Assembly: GCA_001603115.1 (NCBI GenBank)
Contig: LVBG01000018.1
Coordinates: 1 to 64,000 of the forward strand
DNA from: Spirochaetales bacterium Spiro_05
Lineage (GTDB): Bacteria; Spirochaetota; Spirochaetia; Sphaerochaetales; Sphaerochaetaceae
Direction: 5' to 3'
Length of the DNA: 64,000 nt
Position numbers and translations under genes: made by a program. Position 1 is the stretch's first letter. Each line of letters starts with the position of its first letter. The notes under the pieces were generated by a model. It was not told where the DNA came from. It worked only from the letters and a program-made list of their open reading frames with translations, and did no database searches. Positions 16,315 to 23,318 of the stretch are shown here, piece by piece.

Positions 16315-16458
16315 ATGAATATTCGCAACATGGAAGGATACATGGATAGGACACCCTTTGAGGCCATAAAAGCCGTTGAAAGAAACAAACTGCCACATTT
16401 TAGTTATCACACCTATTATAGAATAGCCGTGAGCATTTCATGGGTATGTAGTATCTGA
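16315..16458 (+). pseudogene. Truncated DUF4406 gene (5' fragment)
   Basis: Starts with ATG two bases after the polymerase stop. Residues 7-24 (EGYMDRTPFEAIKAVERN) align with residues 10-27 of the intact DUF4406 protein at 11333-11764, where the same GY.D.TP..EA pattern occurs. After about 25 codons the frame leaves the family and stops at 16458; the catalytic part is missing. The break coincides with a drop in GC and the start of the foreign two-gene cassette, so this looks like the gene interrupted by the insertion. Confidence 0.7.
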
Positions 16459-16588
16459 CTATCTTTTATAGGAGTTAAAATACCCCTCTTGATGTCCTTA
16501 CCCTATAGATGGGCCAATTATCACTTTACATTAAGACTGCGTTAGGATTGTCTTCAAATAATAAAGATATGAATAACAACCAATCTAT

Positions 16589-16607
16589 GCTAATATCGTC
16601 TATTAGC
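16589..16607. promoter_or_regulatory. Palindrome before the HEPN-like gene
   Basis: GCTAATA, five bases, TATTAGC, centred 27 bases before the ATG at 16625. Perfect seven-base arms in this position suggest an operator for autoregulation or a short hairpin in the leader. Confidence 0.5.
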
Positions 16608-16624
16608 GAGAAAAAGGAGTTGTT

Positions 16625-17422
16625 ATGCAAGCGTTTATTAACTTTGATGCCTTAATTAGAAATATTGGTTCATTTGCGGCAAAGCCTGAAACAGTACAAA
16701 GCAACAACCGCCAATTACTTGTTGAGCAGGAAATTGAGAAAGCTGTTAGTTTTATTGTCCAGAAGTATACTAATCCAGAATTCGCGACCACTCCTATCGA
16801 TATACCATACAAGAGAATTGAATTTTGGAGGGCTTATTTTAACGACAGTCTTGATTTCTTCGAGAAACATGAAAACTACCAATCTATCAATCCAATAATC
16901 AGGACACTTTTTTATCCATTGATTACCCAGTTGAATGATTTGTGCTTTTTAATACAAAACAAACGATTTGAGGCAGCATTAATACTATCTGGAGCATTTG
17001 TTGAAAGATGCACGGTAGTATTTTTTCTGATAAACCATCCAGAATGTATCGATGATTACCTCACTTATCATACGGATGACAAGAATCAAGAATATGTGAA
17101 TGACAATCAGTATGGGTGGGCAAGAAAGGTACTTAATAAAAATAAAATTTCCTTTCTTGACCTATTTCTAGATGATGATTTTGATCAACAGCTAATCAAA
17201 TATCATGAATTGACCCTAGGCTATTTTCAATCTAACGCAATGATTCTGATCAATAAGGAAGAAATCTATATCACCGCAATTCAATCAATTGAGAAATTAC
17301 TTCCATCCTTACTTACCAGCCTTTTTCATGATGGATTCCATGAATTATCGAAAACAGACATTTACTGTCATAAGGAAATAACAAGCAAAGTCATGGAAGC
17401 AATGAAAAAATTGACTGATTGA
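16625..17422 (+). CDS. Unknown AT-rich protein, HEPN/DUF5677-like
   Basis: 265 residues, all helical in appearance, no signal or membrane segment. The stretch QLNDLCFLIQNKRFEAALILSGAFVERC with R114 and E127, followed by FFLINHPE, has the layout of DUF5677/HEPN-like proteins (a helix pair with a conserved E..R pair), several of which are abortive-infection toxins; the match is by eye and weak. AAGGAG lies well before the ATG. It is convergent with a PD-(D/E)XK gene and forms with it an AT-rich island inside the phage. A defence role is inference only. Confidence 0.65.
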   Translation: MQAFINFDALIRNIGSFAAKPETVQSNNRQLLVEQEIEKAVSFIVQKYTNPEFATTPIDIPYKRIEFWRAYFNDSLDFFEKHENYQSINPIIRTLFYPLITQLNDLCFLIQNKRFEAALILSGAFVERCTVVFFLINHPECIDDYLTYHTDDKNQEYVNDNQYGWARKVLNKNKISFLDLFLDDDFDQQLIKYHELTLGYFQSNAMILINKEEIYITAIQSIEKLLPSLLTSLFHDGFHELSKTDIYCHKEITSKVMEAMKKLTD

Positions 17423-17444
17423 TATCAATACTTAGCCAGATCAG

Positions 17445-18386
17445 CTACCGGATTTTCCAATTTTCGTTTTGTGATAACCTTTGCCAGATTTCTTGAGTGA
17501 TGGCTGCCAACTCATGTGCATTATGCAATGCCGTATCGGCAAGATGCTCTTGTTCTCGGAACGATCTGGAGATATCCATCTTCTGTATCTGTTTTCTGAA
17601 AACCACGGAATTTCCCGCGACTGCTATCTCAATTTCCAAATCTGAAAATATCTCAGTCACTTTGTCGATCATCGGGGCCATACCGGGTACTTGCAGGTCG
17701 ACGAATCCATGGACGACCTTATGCAACAACTGGTAGGTTTTTGGTAACGACTCGGGGTAGAAATTGATGAAGCTTGCTTTTGCCGGTTTCTTGCCTGGCT
17801 GGTTCATTCTCAAGTCTGGATAGTCCCGGATTGCGTATTCCCAGTAATCCCTCCAGAAGGAGGTAACTCTGGAATCCGGTACGGCTGAATATCCTCGCCT
17901 GTTTTGCTCGATGGCTTCATGCATCATGTATGTTTTGAATTGGTACCTTTTGGTATCTCGAGCTTCAAACCAATCTCGGATGCATTCATACGCTATGGTT
18001 GCTTGGTAATTCTGTACATCGGAAACACCTTGTAGGTATGATTCGGGAGCCATGATGCATGTTGAATACGAGGTCCAATATCCGCGGGAAAGTCCCTTTC
18101 CTCCCCGTAGGATGTACCGTGTTGCTTGGTTTTCCTGGGCTGATGCATCGATCTTGTTTTCGACCAGGATAGCGTGTCCATTCCCATAGAGCACAACTAT
18201 GTCAGATTCTCCCAACTCAGGATCACAGACCGAATGAAAAGCCTTCGCATTGTTTGGAATTGGTAAAGCGAGATGGTTCTCAAGATAGAACCATCTCGCG
18301 AAATCCTCTGAGACAATAAGCTCTTCCAAAATGAGCAAATCAATGTCACGTTCTGCTACCGCTTCCACAATATTCGTTTCAAACAC
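17445..18386 (-). CDS. PD-(D/E)XK nuclease-superfamily protein
   Basis: 313 residues. The catalytic pattern is GESDIVVLYGNGHAILVENK with D62, E76 and K78, followed by QENQATRY; this is the PDDEXK_4-like arrangement seen in many phage or defence-associated nucleases. The C-terminal 150 residues form a separate domain (SFWRDYWEYAIRDYP, then SFINFYPESLPKTYQL). GTG at 18386 is the preferred start, since CGGAGG lies eight bases upstream; the longer frame to 18503 has an Arg/His-rich, unlikely N-terminus. Convergent to the HEPN-like gene with 22 bases between the stops. Confidence 0.75.
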   Translation of the reverse strand: MFETNIVEAVAERDIDLLILEELIVSEDFARWFYLENHLALPIPNNAKAFHSVCDPELGESDIVVLYGNGHAILVENKIDASAQENQATRYILRGGKGLSRGYWTSYSTCIMAPESYLQGVSDVQNYQATIAYECIRDWFEARDTKRYQFKTYMMHEAIEQNRRGYSAVPDSRVTSFWRDYWEYAIRDYPDLRMNQPGKKPAKASFINFYPESLPKTYQLLHKVVHGFVDLQVPGMAPMIDKVTEIFSDLEIEIAVAGNSVVFRKQIQKMDISRSFREQEHLADTALHNAHELAAITQEIWQRLSQNENWKIR

Positions 18387-18576
18387 TGTGTGCCTCCGTC
18401 GATGTCGATGATTCTGATCTCCCGCTTCCCATGGATGATCAGAACATTGCTTCATTCTATAGCCTATGCAATCGGTCCACAAGTTTTGTTGAACCCTCTG
18501 CACAAACCAAAAGTTTTTCCAGCCAGTCTATATGATCGGGGCATCAGAGGAAGTCATCGGTCTGTTTGCATGCATT

Positions 18577-18613
18577 ACAGCCATGGAGGTTGACTCTTCA
18601 CTTCCATGGCTGT
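18577..18613. terminator. Hairpin between two minus-strand genes
   Basis: ACAGCCATGGA (18577-18587) and TCCATGGCTGT (18603-18613) form an 11-bp stem with a 15-base loop, 13 bases past the stop of the sigma-like gene. No T-run on either strand, so termination would be weak or factor-dependent. Confidence 0.45.
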
Positions 18614-18626
18614 GATCGCGACAAGT

Positions 18627-19124
18627 TCAACCCTCATAAAACAACCTGAAATCCTCCTTGATCTTCTTCAGCCTTCGATGAATCGTATCCTGGGAAACCC
18701 CCATAACAGATGCAATCTCATCTTGTGATTTACCCTCCTCATGGAGGTCGTAGATTCTTCTTAACTCCGCTGAAAGCAGCTGAAGAAAGGCTTCGGCTTT
18801 CTCCCTGAATTCCTTTCGCTCTACAGCAGTGTGGGGATCATGGTCGTCATAACGATTACTGTTCATGATTTCCAAATCGTAGTACAACCGGGCGAGGGTG
18901 TCCTGCTCTGGATCACGCGCCCAGTCGCATACATTGCAATCACCACCACACAGCCACCATTTGCTGCATGCACATTGGTGGTGGCGCTTTGCGAATGCAA
19001 AGACCCGGTAGATGGGTCGGTAGTACTCCCTGAACTGGTCCTCAGTGACTGGTATCTTCTTCTCGGTGATCGGATCGAAGATGTAGAATTCCTTGTTTTT
19101 CTTGTGATTGTCTGATTTTGCCAT
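18627..19124 (-). CDS. Sigma-70-like phage regulator with cysteine cluster
   Basis: 165 residues. The C-terminus contains LLSAELRRIYDLHEEGKSQDEIASVMGVSQDTIHRRLKKI (117-156), a sigma region 4 helix-turn-helix. A cysteine group (C51, C53, C59, C63, C66) in the middle could bind zinc. An IFDPITEKKIPVTEDQFREYYRPIYR opening resembles small phage sigma-like proteins. ATG at 19124 follows GAGGAGGGG. It is a second sigma-like gene besides the one at 4849-5256; being next to the lysogeny genes it may act early. Its leader is the hairpin-rich region 19192-19453. Confidence 0.75.
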   Translation of the reverse strand: MAKSDNHKKNKEFYIFDPITEKKIPVTEDQFREYYRPIYRVFAFAKRHHQCACSKWWLCGGDCNVCDWARDPEQDTLARLYYDLEIMNSNRYDDHDPHTAVERKEFREKAEAFLQLLSAELRRIYDLHEEGKSQDEIASVMGVSQDTIHRRLKKIKEDFRLFYEG

Positions 19125-19191
19125 GCGCCCCTCCTCGGGGTTCGGGCAAAACGGAGACGGGAATTCGGGCATGCAAAGGCAAGGGCATGCT

Positions 19192-19375
19192 GGCCGAAAT
19201 CAAAACGTATCTCCGTTTTGACCTTCGGCCGGTGCATTCCCTACAACCGGCATTCAATGTTTGATGTGGTGCATCCTTGAGGGGAAACCTTGGCTTGGCA
19301 CAAGGATGCTCTCGTTCGGATCCAACGAATCCGAGATGTGCTGACCATTCGCTTTTGCCAATGAAGCGAACGGTC
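19192..19375. promoter_or_regulatory. Cluster of inverted repeats in the leader of the sigma-like gene
   Basis: A gene-free stretch (19125-19541) holds five inverted repeats in 190 bases: 19192-19207 with 19214-19230 (16-bp arms, GGCCGAA...TCAAAACG); 19228-19233 with 19246-19251 (GCCGGT/ACCGGC, sharing bases with the first, so the two exclude each other); 19271-19279 with 19301-19309 (GCATCCTTG); 19316-19321 with 19329-19334 (TCGGAT); and 19343-19354 with 19364-19375 (GACC.TTCGCTT). Either a structured 5' leader or RNA, or a series of operators. The CAAAACGGAGA core near 19147 recurs on the other strand at 19208-19218. Confidence 0.55.
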
Positions 19376-19400
19376 CTGATTGCGCTGAAAGAGACTTCCG

Positions 19401-19453
19401 GGCAAAAAGAAAGCCGGATGATTACAAGACGTTTGTCCTGTGAATCATCCGGC
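19401..19453 (-). terminator. Intrinsic terminator after the zinc-ribbon gene
   Basis: Perfect 11-bp arms GCCGGATGATT / AATCATCCGGC (19413-19423 and 19443-19453), followed on the minus strand by TTTCTTTTTG. It closes the short transcript that starts near 19760, leaving the hairpin cluster and sigma-like gene as a separate unit. Confidence 0.75.
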
Positions 19454-19541
19454 CATTCGGTGGCTCGTCATGCGGCCCCATTGCTCGGTATGTCCTGGTA
19501 GTGGTGCATATATTTGTCAGGGGAGGGTGGTTCCCTCCAAG

Positions 19542-19736
19542 TTACCTGTTCACGCTTTGAACAAGGGTTCCTCCTTTTCTGGGTGGCAGGCACATGTGCG
19601 GTGCAATCGGGACCTCTACAATCCTTCTGCAGTGCGGACACTTGAGTGAGATTTCCACCGGCTGTTCGACAGGGTGGATTCCTGAGGCATCGAATACCCG
19701 CTTCCCGCAATTTGGGCATTTCATGGGAATATACAT
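19542..19736 (-). CDS. Small zinc-ribbon protein
   Basis: 64 residues. Two CxxC knuckles, KCPNCGKR near the start and KCPHCRRI near residue 33, form a four-Cys zinc ribbon. In phages such proteins (Com-like) often regulate translation or transcription. GGAG precedes the ATG at 19736. The predicted repressor operator at 19759-19778 lies just 23 bases upstream, so the gene should be silent in the lysogen and on during induction. Ends at a strong terminator. Confidence 0.7.
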   Translation of the reverse strand: MYIPMKCPNCGKRVFDASGIHPVEQPVEISLKCPHCRRIVEVPIAPHMCLPPRKGGTLVQSVNR

Positions 19737-19758
19737 CACAACTCCTTTTTGTGTAGAA

Positions 19759-19778
19759 TGTTAACCAAAAAGCTAACA
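19759..19778. promoter_or_regulatory. Putative repressor operator O1
   Basis: Matches the consensus TGTTWACYAAAAAGCTWACR with the site at 21001-21020 (16 of 20 bases identical). It is a pseudo-palindrome: GTTAAC on the left, GCTAAC on the right. Placed between the zinc-ribbon gene and the ImmA gene. Confidence 0.6.
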
Positions 19779-19883
19779 TCGAGGCGAAAAAGAAACCCGC
19801 TGTCTATGGCAGTCAGGCATTCTTATGAGATATACAAATCACCGGCAGCCGTATTGGGTGCATGGTGAATGAAGTTCCAGAAA

Positions 19884-20588
19884 TCAGGTGGGAAGATACC
19901 CCAGTGAGGCCAATCGGACCCTTGCAGCCTGCTCGGAGACGTTGAAGGCCTCGACCATCATGCTGATTAGCTCAAGATGCCAACGGCCGTTGCACTTGAA
20001 ATCGATATTCTTGATTGCAGTCTTGGGCATCAGAAGGACTGCAGCAAGGTAGTTTGCCTGCCATTCAAGCCAAGCTTCCCCCTGGAGTCGTTTGCCGCTT
20101 GCATCAACACCGCTTAGGTCAGGAGCACAGGATTTTGAGTAGATGCCCCCGCTGTTGTCACAGAATCCGGCAAATTCGGCCTTGCGTCTGTAATACTCAG
20201 CGTGTATCAGACCGTGCGCCGCCTCATGGCCCAGCGTGAAGCGTTCACGATGTTCATAGGCAGGGTTCTCTGCAAGCGTACCCTCGATGATGATGGTGTT
20301 TTTCTTCACCGATATGAACTCTGCGCGGTTTAGTATTGGATTGTAAACGGGCAGCATGTCAGTATCATTGAATACCGTAACCCCCAGGTATACCTTGTTG
20401 TGGGAAAGGTACTGGTACTCCTGATTGAATCCCATTTCTCTGATGAGTCCATCCAGATCCGTGGGTTGCGGATTTACCAGTACTGCAGGGGAGAAGATGT
20501 GAAGAATCTTCTCTCCGTGCCTCTCGAGCTGATTTTTGCTCAGAAGCGGAATCCCGTTTGAGTCCATTTTACTTGCACATTTTACCAT
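19884..20588 (-). CDS. ImmA/IrrE-family metallopeptidase
   Basis: 234 residues. The zinc motif HEAAH at 121-125 within FTLGHEAAHGLIH, plus a downstream EWQANYLAAVLLMP, defines ImmA/IrrE (DUF955). In ICEBs1 the ImmA protease cleaves the repressor ImmR on induction; by analogy this protein would inactivate the XRE repressor encoded six bases upstream. Both genes are on the minus strand and co-transcribed. Sequence is full length with the C-terminal VRLASLGYL segment typical of the family. Confidence 0.88.
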   Translation of the reverse strand: MVKCASKMDSNGIPLLSKNQLERHGEKILHIFSPAVLVNPQPTDLDGLIREMGFNQEYQYLSHNKVYLGVTVFNDTDMLPVYNPILNRAEFISVKKNTIIIEGTLAENPAYEHRERFTLGHEAAHGLIHAEYYRRKAEFAGFCDNSGGIYSKSCAPDLSGVDASGKRLQGEAWLEWQANYLAAVLLMPKTAIKNIDFKCNGRWHLELISMMVEAFNVSEQAARVRLASLGYLPT

Positions 20589-20594
20589 GCTGCC

Positions 20595-20978
20595 CTAGTT
20601 ATCCCCGCTTTTCCTCTTGATCAGTTCCTCGATGAACATCTTCCAATCATCCTCGTTCGCTTCCAGGTTCCTTGCGGTTCTCAAGGCAGCGTTCACGTAG
20701 GGCCTGTCGTTGACATACGGGTTCAGATCTGGTGCCAGCAGGCCTTTCTGGTGTCCCACGATGTCATACATCTCAGCTTTCTCAGCCTCATTCAGGTTCA
20801 GCACATCAGCCAGCGTTGCCAGTCGTTCTTCTGTCAACGGAGTGCGACGGTTGTTCTCCACGTCGCTCAAAAAAGGCGCCGATACTTCCAATCTTCGCGC
20901 CAGTTCCCGCAGGCTAATTTGCTTTTCCTCTCTCTTCTGTTTCAGATATTCTCCGAAATTGGTGGTAGTCTTGTGCAT
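20595..20978 (-). CDS. XRE-family lysogeny repressor
   Basis: 127 residues. Helix-turn-helix at about 21-42 (ISLRELARRLEVSAPFLSDVENNRR), then LATLADVLNLNEAEKAEM, the usual Cro/C1 layout. Probably keeps the prophage silent. ATG at 20978 is chosen because the HTH begins a few residues later; a longer frame to 21161 is the remains of another gene (mcrC) fused in frame, not part of this protein. The spacing to any ribosome site is poor (GAGG about 13 bases away). A predicted operator lies 23 bases upstream (21001-21020), so it should repress itself. Confidence 0.85.
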   Translation of the reverse strand: MHKTTTNFGEYLKQKREEKQISLRELARRLEVSAPFLSDVENNRRTPLTEERLATLADVLNLNEAEKAEMYDIVGHQKGLLAPDLNPYVNDRPYVNAALRTARNLEANEDDWKMFIEELIKRKSGDN

Positions 20979-21000
20979 GGTGTTTTTATCCTCGCAAGCT

Positions 21001-21020
21001 TGTTTACTAAAAAGCTTACG
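21001..21020. promoter_or_regulatory. Putative repressor operator O2
   Basis: TGTTTACTAAAAAGCTTACG, 16 of 20 identical to the site at 19759-19778. Sits directly upstream of the repressor gene, with a further GTAAAC at 21022-21027 forming a longer dyad with GTTTAC. Confidence 0.6.
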
Positions 21021-21139
21021 AGTAAACGATAGTATGGAAGAGTGGAAATGGTCAATAGATTTTTGGAAAAAAGACTGAACAAATGTGTAGCTGTTTAGAA
21101 AACACCTCTGAAGGTACCGAATCAACATGCTGGTGTCAA

Positions 21140-21406
21140 TCGGTATCTTCGTCTGGCTCAACCCAAAAAAGGATTCATCGACAAAAGTATCCAGCAGCTT
21201 ACACGTATCGATACGAAATCGAGGTTGAGATCGAGCGTTCTTACTGTGACTTGGTTACCGCTCATCCGGTAGGTCTTTTTCATAACCGGATCATCATCGA
21301 TTTGTGTATAGAGAAGCATGCCGGAGACCTTATGAGGGATCTCTCTCAGTTCAACTTCCTTGTTCTTTACATAGGTGAAAATCTGGTAGAGGTTTGCTGA
21401 ATGAAG
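21140..21406 (-). pseudogene. mcrC remnant (C-terminal part of a 5-methylcytosine restriction subunit)
   Basis: The minus strand from 21406 reads NLYQIFTYVKNKE, then HKVSGMLLYTQ, then YRMSGNQVTVRTLDLNLDF, the hallmark C-terminal sequence of McrC (NLYQIFTYVKN.., VSGMLLYA, MSGN.I.V.TLDLN). A frameshift near 21205-21220 is needed to continue into DTCKLLDTFVDESFFGLSQ, which fits the family end. The reading frame is closed upstream by a stop at 21407-21409, so only about 80 of some 350 residues remain. It sits between the repressor and a methylase gene, a relic of an earlier McrBC-type system at this spot. No mcrB piece is seen. Confidence 0.8.
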
Positions 21407-21452
21407 TTATTCTATATCTTTTGAAACATGACAAGGAATTCTGATAATTAAT

Positions 21453-21518
21453 TTGGTTATTAAAAACCAATTGACAGAATTTATGAGGCGTGATATATTT
21501 TTGGTTATGAAAAACCAA
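21453..21518 (+). promoter_or_regulatory. Promoter bracketed by two 18-bp palindromes
   Basis: TTGACA (21471-21476), exactly 17 bases, TATATT (21494-21499): a near-consensus sigma-70 promoter. Palindrome one, TTGGTT-ATTAAA-AACCAA (21453-21470), ends where the -35 begins. Palindrome two, TTGGTT-ATGAAA-AACCAA (21501-21518), covers the start point and the ATG at 21507. The centres are 48 bp apart. Both fit a single dimeric regulator. Confidence 0.75.
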
Positions 21519-23318
21519 AATAATAAACAAACGACCACTATGTTGCTTTCAAGTAATCAAGAGAAGTTATCAGATCAAATATTCCTCAATCATGTTGAGA
21601 TGGTTCAGTCTTTCCTTGATGTAAATCTCAAGCCAAATCATCAATTGACTGGTGGTTTCATGAATCTTACGACTTCAATACCTATTATAAAAATTTTGTA
21701 CTGTTATCTTGTTTTAATATCCAACGAATTTACTGAGTCTGAGGACGCCACTTTAAACGATGTCTTAGAGCGTTCGGATGAATATAATCCAGCAATAAGT
21801 GCTTATTATAAGAAAATCCTCGACCTAAGAACCTTTAATGAGTTGAGGCTTCTTCTCTCTAATATGACAGATTCTAGCGATATTCTAAAATACATTGTTG
21901 AAGAAGAATGTTCTTCATTTGAATGGTCTACACCTGAATCAATTGTTTCACTTGCTCTTGAAATACTGGATATCAAAGAAGGAGAAACAGTTGTAGATGT
22001 TGGTTCGGGTACCGGTACTTTTTTGTTGAATGGCGTCGCAGAAAAGCCAAAAGCAGAATTTACTGGTCTTGAAATCAATACTGTGATGTTTCTTGTCAGC
22101 TTGATGAGGAATTACATTCACAATGGTGATGCCAAGAACGATAATCTTAAGATAATTCAGACTGATGCATTCGACCTTGTTGAGTCCGATTCAAACAAAC
22201 GGTTTGACAAGGTGTTTTCAAATTATCCAATCAATATGCAATTTAAATTTTCTGGAATCGGGCAGAGGTACTTGGAAAGAATTTCCAATACCGTTCCTGA
22301 AATAAGATCATTGGGATCGGGAGATTGGATATTTAATAGATTGATTCGGGATCTTACTTCCAACACGCCTGATGGGAAAGCTGTAGGAATAATGGCTGGA
22401 GGTGGTACTTGGAACCTTACAGATAAGTTTACTAGAAGAAGTTTTCTTGATCTTGGGATTGTGGAATGCGTGATTGCACTTCCTGCAAAATTATTCAAAG
22501 ATACGAATATTCCTGTCATGATGATCGTATTTAGCTTTGGCAATAATAGTGTGAGAATGATTGATGCTACAGCCTTCTTCAAACCGGGAAGACGTCAAAA
22601 TTCCATGAATGCTGAGCATGTTAGCCAAGTAGTCGAAGCCTTGAATATTGACTCCAAATATAGCCGATTGGTGGAATATGAGGAAATGGAGAAACAGGAT
22701 TTTGTATTGGACCCATGTAGGTACCTGCATCACAAAATTGAGATAGAATATGGTGTCCCGTTTGAATCTGTGATCAAGAGCATCACCAGAGGTGCACAAA
22801 AGACTGCGAAAGAGTTGGACCAGCTTGTAACACAGCAACCCACGAATATCCAATATCTGATGCTGTCCAACATCCAGGATGGGCTCATTGACGATGAACT
22901 CAGTTCACTTAAAGTACTCGACCCCAGTCTTGAGAAGTATTGCTTGAAAGATAATGATCTTATTCTTTCTAAGAATGGATATCCATACAAAGTAGCGATT
23001 GCACATCCACGACCCGGCCAGAAAATTCTAGCGAATGGTAATCTGTATGTCATCGAGTTAGATCAAGATAAGATCAATCCACTTTACCTCAAAGCCTTTT
23101 TGGAAAGTGAGACTGGGATAAACATTTTGAAAAGTATTACTGTTGGTGCAACGATTCCGAATCTGGGAGTGGAAAAGCTTAAGAAAATCCAAATTCCCCT
23201 TCCTCCGTTGCATGAACAAAATAAAGTGGCGGTTAGGTATCTTGCTCAACTTGAAGAAATCAGAGTCCTCCGCATCAAACTTGATAAAGCCATCAAGAGA
23301 TTGGGGGAGGTGTTCTGA
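21507..23318 (+). CDS. Methylase-specificity fusion protein (N6-adenine, type I-like)
   Basis: 603 residues. Residues about 130-420 are an HsdM-like methyltransferase: VVDVGSGTG (162-170) is the AdoMet loop, and the catalytic motif IV is SNYPI (238-242), a variant of the usual NPP(F/Y). Residues about 430-603 are one target-recognition domain plus a conserved helix, as in HsdS: IQYLMLSNIQDG, then GATIPNLGVEKLKKIQIPLPPLHEQ. This half-S fusion would need to dimerise to read a site. ATG at 21507 sits seven bases after the -10 box, so the message may lack a leader. No nuclease is attached. The stop overlaps the next ATG (TGATG). Confidence 0.8.
   Translation: MKNQNNKQTTTMLLSSNQEKLSDQIFLNHVEMVQSFLDVNLKPNHQLTGGFMNLTTSIPIIKILYCYLVLISNEFTESEDATLNDVLERSDEYNPAISAYYKKILDLRTFNELRLLLSNMTDSSDILKYIVEEECSSFEWSTPESIVSLALEILDIKEGETVVDVGSGTGTFLLNGVAEKPKAEFTGLEINTVMFLVSLMRNYIHNGDAKNDNLKIIQTDAFDLVESDSNKRFDKVFSNYPINMQFKFSGIGQRYLERISNTVPEIRSLGSGDWIFNRLIRDLTSNTPDGKAVGIMAGGGTWNLTDKFTRRSFLDLGIVECVIALPAKLFKDTNIPVMMIVFSFGNNSVRMIDATAFFKPGRRQNSMNAEHVSQVVEALNIDSKYSRLVEYEEMEKQDFVLDPCRYLHHKIEIEYGVPFESVIKSITRGAQKTAKELDQLVTQQPTNIQYLMLSNIQDGLIDDELSSLKVLDPSLEKYCLKDNDLILSKNGYPYKVAIAHPRPGQKILANGNLYVIELDQDKINPLYLKAFLESETGINILKSITVGATIPNLGVEKLKKIQIPLPPLHEQNKVAVRYLAQLEEIRVLRIKLDKAIKRLGEVF

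Noticed and set aside
20595-21161. Longer repressor of 188 residues
   Set aside because: The first 61 residues belong to the mcrC remnant frame and the HTH start is at 20978.
21083-21400. 105-codon plus-strand frame
   Set aside because: Antisense to the mcrC remnant; Cys/Ser-rich start and no ribosome site.
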